DNA of 40,864 nt from Actinomycetota bacterium (GCA_016870865.1 VGAC01000015.1:1-40864), one strand, 5' to 3'; counted from the first letter of the stretch, positions 22,972-33,693 are shown. The notes: generated by a model from the sequence alone, not told the origin. Numbers and translations: made by a program.

Positions 22972-24542
22972 CGGCGGCGGACGCGCACGGGCCCTACGGG
23001 CGGGTGGCACGCCGTCTGGTCATCGTGCCCGGTGTCTTTGTTGCCCTCTTCACCGTTTGGCCTGCATTTGCGACGTTGCGACGCGGGTTCGACATCACGG
23101 CAGCGATAACTGAAACGGGCTTGCGCAACACGGTGTTGTTCACGGTATGGCAGGCGACGGTCAGCGCGGCGCTGACGTTGATCGTCGGACTGCCCGTCAC
23201 GTGGATCGTCAGTCGTCACGAATTCGTCGGCCGACGCATCGTGCGTGCGCTCACCCTCGTGCCGTTTGTCCTCCCCACGCTCGTCGTCGGCCTGGCTTTC
23301 CGTGCGGTTCTGCCCGCCGACCTGCGCTCCGGCGTGCTTCCACTCGTCGTGGCACATGTTTTTCTCAACGTCGCCGTCGTCGTGCGCGTCGTCGGTGCAC
23401 GCTGGGAGTCACAACCCCGTTCCTTTGACGAAGCGGCCGCGACACTCGGGGCGGGAGCCATCACTCGTTTTCGCACCGTCACATTGCCGATGCTGCGCGG
23501 CAGCATCGCCGGTGCGGCCGGCCTGGTGTTCATGTACTGCTTCACCACCTACGGTGCGGCACGGGTTCTTGCGGGTCCTTCACGGCCCGTGACCGAAACC
23601 GAGATCTACAGGTTCGCTGTCCTCGCGGGTGACATGCGCGCGGCCTCGGCGCTGGCCGTCACCCAGGTCGTAATCGTCGGAGCCGTGCTTGCACTAACAG
23701 CGCGGGGCGCCTCCCATACTTCGGTGCCGCAACGACCCTTGGCGCTGCGTACCGCCGCACCTCTACGGCGTTTCGGCGTGGCCATCGGCGCCGTGTTGAT
23801 CACCGTGGCCTTCGTGCTTCCGATCATCGGCTTGGTTTCCCGATCGATACGGGTCGGTGACGGTTTCTCCCCCGCCGCGTGGCGCCACGCATTCGGTGGG
23901 GCGGGTGCGCTCGACGTGGTCTCGTCGTTGACGGCTTCACTCACGACGGCAGCCGCCGCCGCGACGTTGTCGATCATGATCGGCTCGCTCATTGCGTTCG
24001 CCCAGGTGCATGCCGCATCGCGAGCGGCACATGGTGTCGCAACCGCCTGCGAGGTGATCCCCGTGGTGGTGTCGGCTGTGGTCGTTGGCCTGGGCTTTCT
24101 GCTTGCTTTCCGCACCAGCCCGTTCGACTGGCGCGGGCAGTGGTGGTTGCTGCCCGTGTCGCACGCCGTCGTCGCACTTCCACTCGTCTCACGCACGGTG
24201 GTCGCCTCCATGCGTCAGATCCCCGCAGATTTGCGCAGTGCCGCGTCGACCCTCGGTGCCAGCCCGCTTCGCGTACTGGCCTCGATCGATGCATCACTGC
24301 TGCGTCGACCGATCGGGGCTGCCACCGCTCTGGCAGCGCTCGTTTCCCTCGGCGAGTTCGGCGCATCGAGTCTCCTGAGTCGACGCGGCAATGAAACCCT
24401 GACGATGGCCGTGGGTCGTCTGCTCGGACGGCCGGGCGACGTCGTCCAGGCCCAGGCGTTCGTTGCAGCGGTCGTTCTCGCCGCACTGTGTCTCGCGCTC
24501 GTCACCGTGGTCGATCTCGCCACAACCTTGGGGCAACGATGA
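22968..24542 (+). CDS. thiP: thiamine ABC transporter permease (two fused halves)
   Basis: 524 aa, about twelve membrane segments formed from two homologous halves, as in ThiP. Each half carries an EAA loop: DEAAATLGAGAITRFRTVTLP around residue 155 and RSAASTLGASPLRVLASIDASLL around residue 425. The GTG at 22968 overlaps the thiB stop (GTGA) and is preferred; another in-frame GTG at 22938 lies within thiB. The permease forms the membrane channel for thiamine together with ThiQ. Confidence 0.93.
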   Translation: MTAADAHGPYGRVARRLVIVPGVFVALFTVWPAFATLRRGFDITAAITETGLRNTVLFTVWQATVSAALTLIVGLPVTWIVSRHEFVGRRIVRALTLVPFVLPTLVVGLAFRAVLPADLRSGVLPLVVAHVFLNVAVVVRVVGARWESQPRSFDEAAATLGAGAITRFRTVTLPMLRGSIAGAAGLVFMYCFTTYGAARVLAGPSRPVTETEIYRFAVLAGDMRAASALAVTQVVIVGAVLALTARGASHTSVPQRPLALRTAAPLRRFGVAIGAVLITVAFVLPIIGLVSRSIRVGDGFSPAAWRHAFGGAGALDVVSSLTASLTTAAAAATLSIMIGSLIAFAQVHAASRAAHGVATACEVIPVVVSAVVVGLGFLLAFRTSPFDWRGQWWLLPVSHAVVALPLVSRTVVASMRQIPADLRSAASTLGASPLRVLASIDASLLRRPIGAATALAALVSLGEFGASSLLSRRGNETLTMAVGRLLGRPGDVVQAQAFVAAVVLAALCLALVTVVDLATTLGQR

Positions 24543-25192
24543 CGACCCCCGGCCTCGAGATCTGTGGCGTGACCGTGAGCTTCAACGGCTCACGGGTACT
24601 GACCGACGTGTCACTGCGCGTCGAGCGCGGCGAGATCGTGGCCGTTCTCGGCCCCAGCGGGTCGGGTAAGTCGACGTTGTTGCGCGTGATCGCCGGACTC
24701 GTTCCCGCATCGAGCGGCTCGGTTCACGTCGACGGCAACGACATGTCGGGCATCCCGACACACCGTCGGGGAGTCGGACTGGTGTTCCAGAACAACCAGT
24801 TGTTTCCCCACCTCGATGTCGCCGACAACGTCGCCTACGGGCTGCGCATCGCACGAATCACGGCTGGGCAACGTCGCGCCCGGGTCGCGGCGTTGTTGGC
24901 ATTGATCGGGATGTCGGACCACGCCACTCGCGATGTCGCAACTTTGTCGGGTGGTGAAGCCGCGCGTGTGGCTCTCGCCAGATCGCTCGCCACCACCCCG
25001 CGTATCTTGTTGCTTGACGAACCACTCTCGGGCCTCGACCATGACCTGCGCTACTCGCTCGCCCAGGAGCTGCGTCGCGTCATCCACGCGGCGGGGTCGA
25101 CGGCTCTCCTCGTCACCCATGATCCGCTGGAAGCCGAACGCATCGCCGACAGGGTCGTGCGACTCACCGAACTATCTTCGGGCACGTCATGA
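24539..25192 (+). CDS. thiQ: thiamine ABC transporter ATP-binding protein
   Basis: 217 aa, a compact ATPase. Walker A GPSGSGKST at 38-46, Q-loop Gln84 (VFQNNQLFP), signature LSGGEAARVALARS at 136-149, Walker B LLLDEP with Asp160-Glu161, and H-loop His194 in TALLVTHDPLEAERI. The ATG overlaps the permease stop by 4 nt. The short length, without an extra regulatory domain, fits ThiQ. Confidence 0.93.
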   Translation: MTTPGLEICGVTVSFNGSRVLTDVSLRVERGEIVAVLGPSGSGKSTLLRVIAGLVPASSGSVHVDGNDMSGIPTHRRGVGLVFQNNQLFPHLDVADNVAYGLRIARITAGQRRARVAALLALIGMSDHATRDVATLSGGEAARVALARSLATTPRILLLDEPLSGLDHDLRYSLAQELRRVIHAAGSTALLVTHDPLEAERIADRVVRLTELSSGTS

Positions 25193-25647
25193 ACGACCAC
25201 GTCTACGACATCGGTACCGCGACGACCGCCGAGGTCCTACCGCTGCGCATGTCGGTCTTGCGTAGAGGCACCCCGTCGCGTGATCCTCGCTACGCCGAGG
25301 ACGACGACGACAGGACGATCCACCTCGTTGCGCGCCGGGCCGACGGTGTCATTGTCGCCACCTCATCGTGGTTACCGCGGCCGTTCCCACCCGAACCCGA
25401 CTCAGCGGGCGTTCAGTTGCGCGGGATGGCGGTCGACGAATCACTGCAAAGCCGGGGGGTGGGCGCCTCGTTGTTGGCGGCGGGAATCGAATGGGCACGA
25501 GACGTCGGGGCGACCAACGTGTGGGCGCGTGCCCGCGACACGGCGCTTTCGTTCTACGAACGCAACGGGATGACAACCGTCGGCGGGGCATTCACCGACG
25601 ATGCGACGGGCATGTCACATCACCTGGTCGTCCTGCGTCTGGGCTAG
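25189..25647 (+). CDS. GNAT-family N-acetyltransferase
   Basis: 152 aa, single GNAT domain. The acetyl-CoA-binding segment is VQLRGMAVDESLQSRGVGASLLAAGI (V/I-x-x-x-x-R/Q-x-x-G-x-G/A), at about 79-104, followed by the strand GATNVWARARDTALSFYERNGM. The start overlaps thiQ's stop by 4 nt, so it is the last gene of the riboswitch operon. Its substrate is unknown; a role in thiamine or thiamine-precursor handling is possible but only inferred from position. Confidence 0.85.
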   Translation: MNDHVYDIGTATTAEVLPLRMSVLRRGTPSRDPRYAEDDDDRTIHLVARRADGVIVATSSWLPRPFPPEPDSAGVQLRGMAVDESLQSRGVGASLLAAGIEWARDVGATNVWARARDTALSFYERNGMTTVGGAFTDDATGMSHHLVVLRLG

Positions 25648-25668
25648 AGATGCGCCCCAAAGAGGGTG

Positions 25669-27279
25669 TCACCGACGCACGTCGACCGGCGTGGTGAACA
25701 GAGACTCGCGTTTGTCGGATTCGACGAGGATGACGTCAATCTTCCATTTTCCTTCGAAGGGAATCTGGACGGTCGCGACGAAATGATTCGGTCCGACTTC
25801 GGCGGGTCCGACGGCTATCGGTGGTACGTCGCGCTCCGACGACGAAAAGCGCACCTTCACGCCGGCGATGGGCTCGAGTGAACCACCCGGTTTGGCGATG
25901 ATCACGTGCATCTCGACCGTTCCGACACGTGCCGGCGACACGGTGACGTTGACGATGGTCTCGCCCTGCACGAGATTCGTCACGAACGGTGCCGCCGACA
26001 CGGTGGCACGGGGGGTTTGCGTGACGAGACCCAAGGTCACCGCGAGCACGAGCAGACCCACGACGGCCTCGGCGACGAGAACCGGACGCAAACGGGCGGT
26101 TCCCGATTCGATGAACCGCTTGCGCACGACGGCGGCCACCAGCAACATCACCCCGACGAAGGTGAGTTTTGCGATGAGCACCTTGCCGTACGTGAGGTCG
26201 AGCACACTGCGAAGATCGTCGACGATCACCAGCGACTGCACCACGCCCGTGACGACGGAAATACCGACCAGTGCAGCTGCGCGCTGAGAAAACCACTTGA
26301 CGACACCGGGCTCACGCAACGTAGACGACCAACCCAACAAGACGAGTCCGCCGAACCAGGTACCGACCGCAGCGATGTGACACACGGAGGTGGCAACTGC
26401 AACCACCGGTGGATTCGCCGCTCCCGGGTGACCGGCGAAAGCGTACGACGACGGTACGACAACGAACGCCGCAACGACGACGAAACGCACCATCTCACCG
26501 TCGCCGAGTCGTCGGACGACGCGTGTCGCAACGACGAACGCCAGCATTCCCATCGCGACACGGACGAGAAGTGCGTGGCCCACACGCGTGTCGGCAACGC
26601 CGGAGAGTGTCGACCAGCGCAAGGCCGTCCCGACTCCGCCACCCTCGAGCGACGCGCCCTGCAGGCCGAGGAGGGCCACCGCCGCGGCCGCGGTTCCACC
26701 GCCGGCGAAAGAAAAAACGCGAGAGAGTCGCGCACTCGACTCCCTTGCGACACCGCCGAGGAGAAAAAAGCCCGATGCAAGCAGGAGGGCAAGTGCGAGA
26801 TAGCCCACCAGGCGCACGAGGCCGGACAAGATGTCGACGACACCGTCCGACACATCATCGGCCAACGCGCCGGCCACGACATCGCTGACGTCGACGCGTG
26901 CGCCCTCACCCACCTGGAAGGTGATTGCGCCCTCGACGGGATGACCGTCGACCGACACCACGCGGTAGGTGACGACGTACGTATCATCGTCGAGACGCGG
27001 TACGTCGACACTCACGATCGAAGGATCGGATGCGTCGCGTGAGAGGGTGGGCAGGCCGACACGTGAAGCCTCACTGGAGAAGAGCCGCACGAAGCCGAGC
27101 GTCGTTTCGACTGGTTCATCAAAGTCGAGCACGATCCGGGGCGGCGACGCCACCAGCGTCGCACCCGACGTAGGAGTCGACTTGTCGAGCACCGCGTGTG
27201 CCCAGACCGTCCTCGCCGGGGCGAAGAGGACGATGGCTGCCGCGAGCACCGCGGGCAGGGTCTGACGAAAACGGCCCAC
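25669..27279 (-). CDS. CopC-CopD fusion copper-transport protein with C-terminal YtkA/FixH-like domain
   Basis: 536 aa. A signal peptide ends at about residue 27 (TVWA|HAVL), leaving His28 as N-terminal residue, the Cu(II) ligand of CopC; the partner ligands would be Asp111 and His113 in SVDGHPVEG. Residues 28-125 are the CopC domain. Residues about 145-425 are eight membrane helices of CopD type. Residues about 435-536 form an extracellular beta domain (VNVTVSPARVGTVEMHVI, GKWKIDVIL) like the C-terminal domain of Bacillus YcnJ. Expected role: copper uptake or handling at the membrane. GTG at 27279 is preferred because it gives the signal peptide. It follows the MDMPI gene by 5 bp. Confidence 0.9.
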   Translation of the reverse strand: MGRFRQTLPAVLAAAIVLFAPARTVWAHAVLDKSTPTSGATLVASPPRIVLDFDEPVETTLGFVRLFSSEASRVGLPTLSRDASDPSIVSVDVPRLDDDTYVVTYRVVSVDGHPVEGAITFQVGEGARVDVSDVVAGALADDVSDGVVDILSGLVRLVGYLALALLLASGFFLLGGVARESSARLSRVFSFAGGGTAAAAVALLGLQGASLEGGGVGTALRWSTLSGVADTRVGHALLVRVAMGMLAFVVATRVVRRLGDGEMVRFVVVAAFVVVPSSYAFAGHPGAANPPVVAVATSVCHIAAVGTWFGGLVLLGWSSTLREPGVVKWFSQRAAALVGISVVTGVVQSLVIVDDLRSVLDLTYGKVLIAKLTFVGVMLLVAAVVRKRFIESGTARLRPVLVAEAVVGLLVLAVTLGLVTQTPRATVSAAPFVTNLVQGETIVNVTVSPARVGTVEMHVIIAKPGGSLEPIAGVKVRFSSSERDVPPIAVGPAEVGPNHFVATVQIPFEGKWKIDVILVESDKRESLFTTPVDVRR

Positions 27280-27284
27280 GCGCG

Positions 27285-27965
27285 TCAGGGACCCTGCAGT
27301 GCCTCGAGGCCCTCGGGTGCGTGCCGACCGAGCAACCACGCAAGCCGCTCGGATTCGGTGAGCCGCAAGGCCGCATCGGGCAGTCTCGACATTCCCATCG
27401 GCCTGCGGCTGGTCTGCATCATCGTCATACGGGGCAGGTCGTAGCGAACGTAGAGGGGGTGCCAGTCGTGGAACGTCGCACCCGCGTCGAGGTCGGTCGT
27501 GTGCACCTCCACCTCCCTCCAACGCAGCATCGGCAGGTCACGGGTCTTGATGTGCACTCCCAACGTGTTGCGTCCCGCACCGTCCCATGCGGTGGCGGAT
27601 GATCCTGCCCACACTGCTTCGAGAGCGTAGATGGCGGCTCGGTTCAGGGTGGCCAGTGTCGGGGCATCGAGTGCCAGGTACGACTCGATACCCGCCGTAC
27701 GGGCCCTTGCTCCACCGGGATATTGATCGCCCTGGCGACCCGCCTCGGCCTCGGCGAAGAGGTGCACGTGGCTTTCTGCATTGCGCACCAGGTGTGCAAT
27801 CACGTGACGCCGCGACCAGTCGGGCAGTGTCGACGGCGCCGAGAACCACGCCTCGGGATCGTCGAGTTCCAGCACTTCGTCCACCAACACGAGCAGTCGC
27901 TGGTGGCTTCGCGCGCATCCCTCAACGCAATTGTCGAGATACAACGGGTCGTTGCTCGCGGACAT
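27285..27965 (-). CDS. mycothiol-dependent maleylpyruvate-isomerase-family (DinB-like) protein
   Basis: 226 aa. The N-terminal metal-binding four-helix domain shows LPDWSRRHVIAHLVRNAES (His58 candidate ligand) and LRWREVEVHTTDL (Glu151 or Glu153 and His155), the HxxxE-like triad of MDMPI proteins. The QYPGGARARTAGIE segment is typical as well. Such enzymes use mycothiol, the actinobacterial thiol. Substrate unknown. ATG 27965 is preferred over a TTG two codons upstream. Linked to the CopC-CopD gene (5-bp gap), so a link to metal or thiol stress is possible. Confidence 0.85.
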   Translation of the reverse strand: MSASNDPLYLDNCVEGCARSHQRLLVLVDEVLELDDPEAWFSAPSTLPDWSRRHVIAHLVRNAESHVHLFAEAEAGRQGDQYPGGARARTAGIESYLALDAPTLATLNRAAIYALEAVWAGSSATAWDGAGRNTLGVHIKTRDLPMLRWREVEVHTTDLDAGATFHDWHPLYVRYDLPRMTMMQTSRRPMGMSRLPDAALRLTESERLAWLLGRHAPEGLEALQGP

Positions 27966-27988
27966 GACCAAGCCAACCTAACCGCACC

Positions 27989-28933
27989 TCAGCCCAATCG
28001 TGCGAGGGCATCGAAGAGGCGTTCGGATCTGCTCGGTCGTATCCCCTCTGACAGCGCCACGTAGACCGTGCCACTCTTTGTCACCGCCGCCGCGGTGCGC
28101 ACCGCGTACAGGGACCCGGTATGACCCCATGCAGCGCCGCGGTAACGCAGACCGTTGCGGTACTCGGCCGCGTACGCCACGGAGTGGAGTCGTGCCAGCC
28201 ACTTCGGTGGAAGAAGTTTCGTTCCGGGGCTGTCGGGGTTCAATGCTGCGAACAGAACCGCAACGTCATGTGCGGACGCTACCCAGGCTCCCGCACCACC
28301 GAGCACCTGGGTCGCCCGTGTCGTCACGTCAAGTCGACCACCATCGACCCCGAGCGGCTCCCACACGAGGTCCCTGACCGCAACGCTGAACGATTTGTCG
28401 CTCACCTCGACGACCAACTTTGTGAGAAGGACATAATTGTCGTTGGAGTACAGGTATCGGCCGGGCGTTGCCTTGACACGACCGGCGGCGGCCTGTGCTG
28501 CATACATCTGCCATGTCGTGAGCCCGCTGCTCACGGCACGTAGGTTGTTCGACCGCAGACCTGTCGCGTGGTTGAGAAAGGCCGACACCGGCTGCGACGC
28601 GATTTTCGGGTCTCGGTCTGCGAAGAACCGGGCGAGATATTTCCCGATTGGCGCGTTCAGATCAATGTCTCCACGCTCGGCGAGCCGCATCACGGCGGCG
28701 GCGGTCACGGTTTTCGAGACCGAGGCCAAGTGCAGTGGCGTGTAGAGGTCGGCATCACGACCGGCCGAGCCGATGACGCGCCCCCGGTACAGCGCGACGA
28801 CGGCACTGCGACCCGACAATGACTCGAGGATCTTCTCCAGACGTCCGTCAAGGTTGCCTCGGGCGTGCGTTGTGGGGGCGGCGGGGAAGACCATCGCACA
28901 TGAAATGGCGAATACAAGGACGAATCGCCGCAT
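27989..28933 (-). CDS. secreted serine hydrolase, class C beta-lactamase family
   Basis: 314 aa. Signal peptide MRRFVLVFAISCAMVFPAAPTTHA with cleavage near residue 25. Active-site motifs: S71-V-S-K74 in LHLASVSKTVTAAAV, Y-S-N in GRYLYSNDNYVL, and HTG in AWGHTGSLY, which replaces KTG. This motif set marks the penicillin-binding/beta-lactamase-like esterases and D-peptidases; many members have no role in antibiotic resistance. It acts outside the cytoplasmic membrane. 23 bp separate it from the MDMPI start. About 210 bp upstream (28934-29143) hold no gene I can support. Confidence 0.88.
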   Translation of the reverse strand: MRRFVLVFAISCAMVFPAAPTTHARGNLDGRLEKILESLSGRSAVVALYRGRVIGSAGRDADLYTPLHLASVSKTVTAAAVMRLAERGDIDLNAPIGKYLARFFADRDPKIASQPVSAFLNHATGLRSNNLRAVSSGLTTWQMYAAQAAAGRVKATPGRYLYSNDNYVLLTKLVVEVSDKSFSVAVRDLVWEPLGVDGGRLDVTTRATQVLGGAGAWVASAHDVAVLFAALNPDSPGTKLLPPKWLARLHSVAYAAEYRNGLRYRGAAWGHTGSLYAVRTAAAVTKSGTVYVALSEGIRPSRSERLFDALARLG

Positions 28934-29143
28934 CGTCCAAGCCTAGTGATGGTGCATTGGTCGGTGCCGTTCGTCGCCGCGAAACGGGACCGCAACGGTG
29001 CAGTCGGTTTCGTGGTGCACACGGGCCGACACCCCGTGGAACTCGGCGAACCTCTCGGGTCACGAGGACCATCGGACACATCCGGGTAACCAGCACCCGA
29101 CAACGTGAGTGGTACACGATCGGTGAGCACCGTGACGTTTCTC

Positions 29144-30169
29144 CTAACCCTTCGCCGAGGCAACGAACTCCGTGACGGCTTGAGCGACGACCTTGACCAG
29201 TTCAACAATTCGTGGCCCCCAGCGCAAGGTGACATCCTCATCGAGTTCCACGATGTTGCCCTTGGCGACGGCGTCAATGACATCCCATCCTGCACGTGTC
29301 GCAACCGTCTCGGCCGTCTGCCCGCAACATCTCAAGTCGGCGAGGAAAATCACCTGTGGATTCGACGAGATGATCGATTCCTCCGACAGCTGCGGATAGT
29401 CGCTGTCCGACTCGGCGGTGTCGGCGATGTTCCGCAGCATGAAGCGCGACATCAATTGACCGATGAGCGTGTTCGATGTGATCGAGTGGAAGGTGTCGTC
29501 TGTCTCGTAGTAGTACGACACAGGTGCATCAGGCAGCTCGGTACCGGTGATCGTTGCCTCGATTTCACTCTTCATCGACTCGATGAGTGCGGCGGCGGCC
29601 TCGGCCTTCCCGGTCAGGTCGCCGAGTTCCGTGATCTGTCTGTAGGTGTCGTCGAGGGTTCCGGCGGCCGCACCGATCCAGACTTTGACACCCAAGGTCT
29701 CGAGGCGTGCCTGCAGGTCACCCGCGTCACCGGTCAGGAGAACCACCGTCGGATCGAGTTTGGTGATCGCCGCCATGTCCGGCTCGGCGGTGTCAATCTT
29801 CGTGGCCATGTCGGCTGCCGCTCGGGGGTAGTTGCTCAGGTTGTCGACCGCCACGATCTGGCCCTGCGCGCCAAGCGCGTAGAGCATCTCCGTCGCGGTT
29901 GCCGACAGCGACACAATGCGCTCACCGACCGTCTCGTTTGCATCCGCCGTGTCTCGGGCGACTGCGGTCACCGATTCAGCGGTGGTCTCGGCTACGGCAG
30001 GCTCGGGCGTTGCCGGCTTGGTGTTGTCGGGGTCAGCCCCGCAGGCGGCGAACAACAATGTTCCGGCCAGCAGGCGCGGGAGGTACCGCGCTCTCAGCGG
30101 GCCGTGCTGTGTTTTGCGCCGACCGACTGTTGCCGTTTTGCTGCGATGCCCGTCGGTGTTATTTGGCAC
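29144..30169 (-). CDS. orphan ABC-type substrate-binding lipoprotein (BtuF/FepB/TroA-like)
   Basis: 341 aa. A long basic N-terminus (about 27 residues), a hydrophobic segment and lipobox LFAAC mark it as a lipoprotein. The mature protein starts with a Pro/Thr/Glu spacer and then the class III binding fold: [51 protein letters not shown], and near the end [21 protein letters not shown]. Substrates of this fold are cobalamin, haem or siderophore-bound iron. No permease or ATPase lies nearby, so it must use a remote transporter. The GTG at 30169 overlaps the aminotransferase stop by 11 nt; no later start would keep the signal peptide. Confidence 0.85.
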   Translation of the reverse strand: MPNNTDGHRSKTATVGRRKTQHGPLRARYLPRLLAGTLLFAACGADPDNTKPATPEPAVAETTAESVTAVARDTADANETVGERIVSLSATATEMLYALGAQGQIVAVDNLSNYPRAAADMATKIDTAEPDMAAITKLDPTVVLLTGDAGDLQARLETLGVKVWIGAAAGTLDDTYRQITELGDLTGKAEAAAALIESMKSEIEATITGTELPDAPVSYYYETDDTFHSITSNTLIGQLMSRFMLRNIADTAESDSDYPQLSEESIISSNPQVIFLADLRCCGQTAETVATRAGWDVIDAVAKGNIVELDEDVTLRWGPRIVELVKVVAQAVTEFVASAKG

Positions 30170-31367
30170 AGAGTGAGGTGAAGCGCGTGATGCCCTCCAC
30201 GATGTCGTCATCGCCAAGCGCGAAGGAGAAGCGTGCGTAACCCGGTGCGCCGAACGCCTCGCCGGGCACGAATGCAACCTTGGCGTGCTCGAGGACAAGG
30301 TCGGCAAGTTCGAGGGTCGACGATGCAACGTGCCCGCTGAGCGAACGACCGAGCAGACCCTGCACCCGCGGGAAGCAATAAAACGCCCCCTGCGGTTCGA
30401 TGCATGTGACACCCGGAATGTCGGAGAGCATCTTGTGCATCGTCCGACCACGGCGCTCGAACGCGTTGCGCATCATCTTCACTGCTTCGAGGTCGCCGCT
30501 GACCGCCGCAAGCGCGGCAATCTGCGCAATGTTCGAAACATTCGACGTTGAGTGCGACTGGAAGTTGATCGCCGCCTTCATCACGTCGTCGGGGCCGATC
30601 ATCCAACCGACACGCCAACCGGTCATCGCGTATGTTTTCGCCACCCCGTTCACGATGACGCACTGGTTCGCGACTTCCGGAACGAGCGTCGGCATTGACG
30701 CAAAAGTGTGCGTGCCGTAGGTGAGGTGCTCGTAAATCTCATCGGTGATCACCCAAATCCCGTTGTCGGCCGCCCACTTGCCGATGGCGGCGATCTCTGC
30801 GGGCGGGTACACGGCACCACTGGGGTTGTCGGGCGATACGAACAACAACACCTTCGTGCGCGGTGTCTTTGCGCGCTCGAGCTGTTCGACGGTCACACGG
30901 AAGCCCATCTCCTCGGTTGTGTCGATGACGACGGGAACACCACCGGCCAACGTGATCGCCTCGGGGTACGTGGTCCAGTACGGCGCGGGACAGATGACTT
31001 CATCACCCGGATCGCACAGGGCGGCGAAGGCCACGAAGACGGCGTACTTTCCACCGGTGGTCACCAGTACCTGGCTTGCCTTGCAGTCGAAACCACTGTC
31101 GCGCTTGGTCTTGACCGCAATGGCTTCGCGGAGCTCGGGCAAGCCGGCGGCGGGCGTGTAGCGATGGTTCTTTTCGTCGTGGCATGCCTTTGCAGCCGCT
31201 TCAACGATGTGGGCGGGCGTCGGGAAATCGGGTTCACCCGCGCCGAAGCCGATGACATTCTCACCTTTTGCCTTCAGGGCCTTCGCCTTGGAGTCGACGG
31301 CCAGGGTTGCGGACTCTGCAATGGCAGCCAGACGCACCGAGGCCCGCGCTTTCGTTGGGGAAGCCAT
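30159..31367 (-). CDS. class I pyridoxal-phosphate aminotransferase (aspartate-type)
   Basis: 402 aa, fold type I. N-terminal [17 protein letters not shown] (substrate-recognition loop), [50 protein letters not shown] with the PLP-binding Asn, [11 protein letters not shown], and [17 protein letters not shown] with the PLP lysine (AKTYAMTG). These match the Igamma aspartate/prephenate aminotransferases (AspC/AspB of Thermus and cyanobacteria). The ATG at 31367 is 18 bp from the divergent serC start, making a shared 18-bp spacer that must contain both translation starts. Confidence 0.92.
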   Translation of the reverse strand: MASPTKARASVRLAAIAESATLAVDSKAKALKAKGENVIGFGAGEPDFPTPAHIVEAAAKACHDEKNHRYTPAAGLPELREAIAVKTKRDSGFDCKASQVLVTTGGKYAVFVAFAALCDPGDEVICPAPYWTTYPEAITLAGGVPVVIDTTEEMGFRVTVEQLERAKTPRTKVLLFVSPDNPSGAVYPPAEIAAIGKWAADNGIWVITDEIYEHLTYGTHTFASMPTLVPEVANQCVIVNGVAKTYAMTGWRVGWMIGPDDVMKAAINFQSHSTSNVSNIAQIAALAAVSGDLEAVKMMRNAFERRGRTMHKMLSDIPGVTCIEPQGAFYCFPRVQGLLGRSLSGHVASSTLELADLVLEHAKVAFVPGEAFGAPGYARFSFALGDDDIVEGITRFTSLCAK

Positions 31368-31373
31368 GGGTGA

Positions 31374-32516
<1,143 letters not shown>

Positions 32517-32538
32517 AAACGCTGCTTGAATTCGGGGT

Positions 32539-33408
32539 GTGAAGTCGAGCGACGTCCTCACCACCAGTTGGGGTGACGTCGCGCCGCTGCGCGACCCCGT
32601 CTTTCTGATCGCCCTGCGCGGTTGGTTCGACGTCTCGGGTGCCGCGACGCAGGCCATCGAATGGTGCGTGCGCGACCGCGTGGTGACCATCGTCGGAAGC
32701 ATCGATCCCGATCCGTTCTTCGACTTCACGCAGGAACGCCCCGAGGTGTTTCTCGACGATGACGAGCAACGCCAGATTCGATGGCCCGAAAACGACATCT
32801 ACATCGCACGTTTTCCCGAGGGCAGTCGCGACCTTGTGCTCCTCGCCGGTGTCGAGCCGCACATTCACTGGTCGACTTTCATCGATGCGATCGTCGAGGT
32901 TGCCCAGGGCCTGAAGTGTTCCGCCGTCGTCACGCTCGGTGCACTCGCCGACCAGGTGCCCCACACACGCCTGCCACCCGTCGTTGGCAGCACCACGAAC
33001 CCCGATCTCGCGCGTCGTCTCGGCCTGCAACAACCGCAGTACCAGGGTCCCACCGGTGTCATCGGCGTGATGCAGGAGCGCTTCGACCGCACGGGCCTGC
33101 CGGCGGTTTCGCTGCGTGTCGGCGTTCCGCACTACCTCACCAACGCACAACACCCCCGCTCCACGGCGGCACTACTGCGCCATCTCGAACACGTTCTCGG
33201 TGTTCCAACGGGCCATGCGAACATGGACGGCGAAGTACGGCGCTGGGCCGTGCTGCATGAAGAAGCCGTCGAGGACGACACGAAGGCACTCGCCTACGTT
33301 CGCATGCTCGAGCAACAGTTCGACCAACGCTCAGAGGCCTCAATGCCAAGCGGTGACGACCTTGCCGCCGAATTTGAGAAGTTCCTCCGCGACCAAAACC
33401 CCGACTGA
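32539..33408 (+). CDS. PAC2-family protein
   Basis: 289 aa, related to the proteasome-assembly-chaperone family PF09754, whose ATP-grasp-side partners are common in actinobacteria. Visible marks: FLIALRGWFDVSGAATQAIEW, WSTFIDAIVEVAQGLKCSAVVTLGALADQVPHTR and VGVPHYLTNAQHPRSTAALLRHLEHVLG. The C-terminal 60 residues look like a coiled helix (EEAVEDDTKALAYVRMLEQQFDQR). In Actinobacteria with proteasomes a role as assembly chaperone is suggested, but bacterial PAC2 proteins are not proven chaperones. GTG start at 32539. A strong hairpin follows the stop. Confidence 0.88.
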   Translation: MKSSDVLTTSWGDVAPLRDPVFLIALRGWFDVSGAATQAIEWCVRDRVVTIVGSIDPDPFFDFTQERPEVFLDDDEQRQIRWPENDIYIARFPEGSRDLVLLAGVEPHIHWSTFIDAIVEVAQGLKCSAVVTLGALADQVPHTRLPPVVGSTTNPDLARRLGLQQPQYQGPTGVIGVMQERFDRTGLPAVSLRVGVPHYLTNAQHPRSTAALLRHLEHVLGVPTGHANMDGEVRRWAVLHEEAVEDDTKALAYVRMLEQQFDQRSEASMPSGDDLAAEFEKFLRDQNPD

Positions 33409-33693
33409 GACTTCCCGGCGTGCCGGGACACCTTTGGAGATGGGTAGTGGGTGAGCCGAGCGAGGCCATCGTCGCCCATCGCGAAAAATGTGGCGGCCAA
33501 CGCGTCGGCCCACATCTGGTGTGGAGCGTTGACGGCACCCGTGTCGATGGCGAAGGGCTGAAACTGGACGTCGCCCGGCAGCGTCGGGGGGCTCGCAGTC
33601 GTCGTGCCCCGCACGATGCCCTGCCCGGGTGTTGGCTCGCTCCCTATCGGCCGTGATCCCCCCTCGAGACATCTCCGACCACCAAAACCGGGG
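33409..33693. other. unassigned 285-bp gap between PAC2 gene and molybdoenzyme gene
   Basis: The region starts with the hairpin at 33413-33428. Two ORFs overlap in it: a 78-codon GTG-started one on the plus strand (33420-33656) and a minus-strand frame running from about 33620 that contains an unusually protein-like stretch (FQPFAIDTGAVNAPHQMWAD, then ALAATFFAMGDDGLARLTHY). Neither has a convincing ribosome site or a family I recognise. It could be a gene remnant. I call no gene here. Confidence 0.4.
33413..33428 (+). terminator. hairpin after the PAC2 gene
   Basis: TCCCGGC and GCCGGGA form a 7-bp perfect stem with a 2-nt (effectively 4-nt) loop, five bases after the PAC2 stop. There is no T-tract, as often in GC-rich actinobacteria. 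It is a likely transcription end of the serC-PAC2 unit. Confidence 0.45.

Noticed and set aside
28934-29143. 47-codon ATG frame (from 28947) and a possible cobalamin riboswitch
   Set aside because: The short frame has no ribosome site or family; the cobalamin box is absent, and the region lies downstream, not upstream, of the BtuF-like gene.
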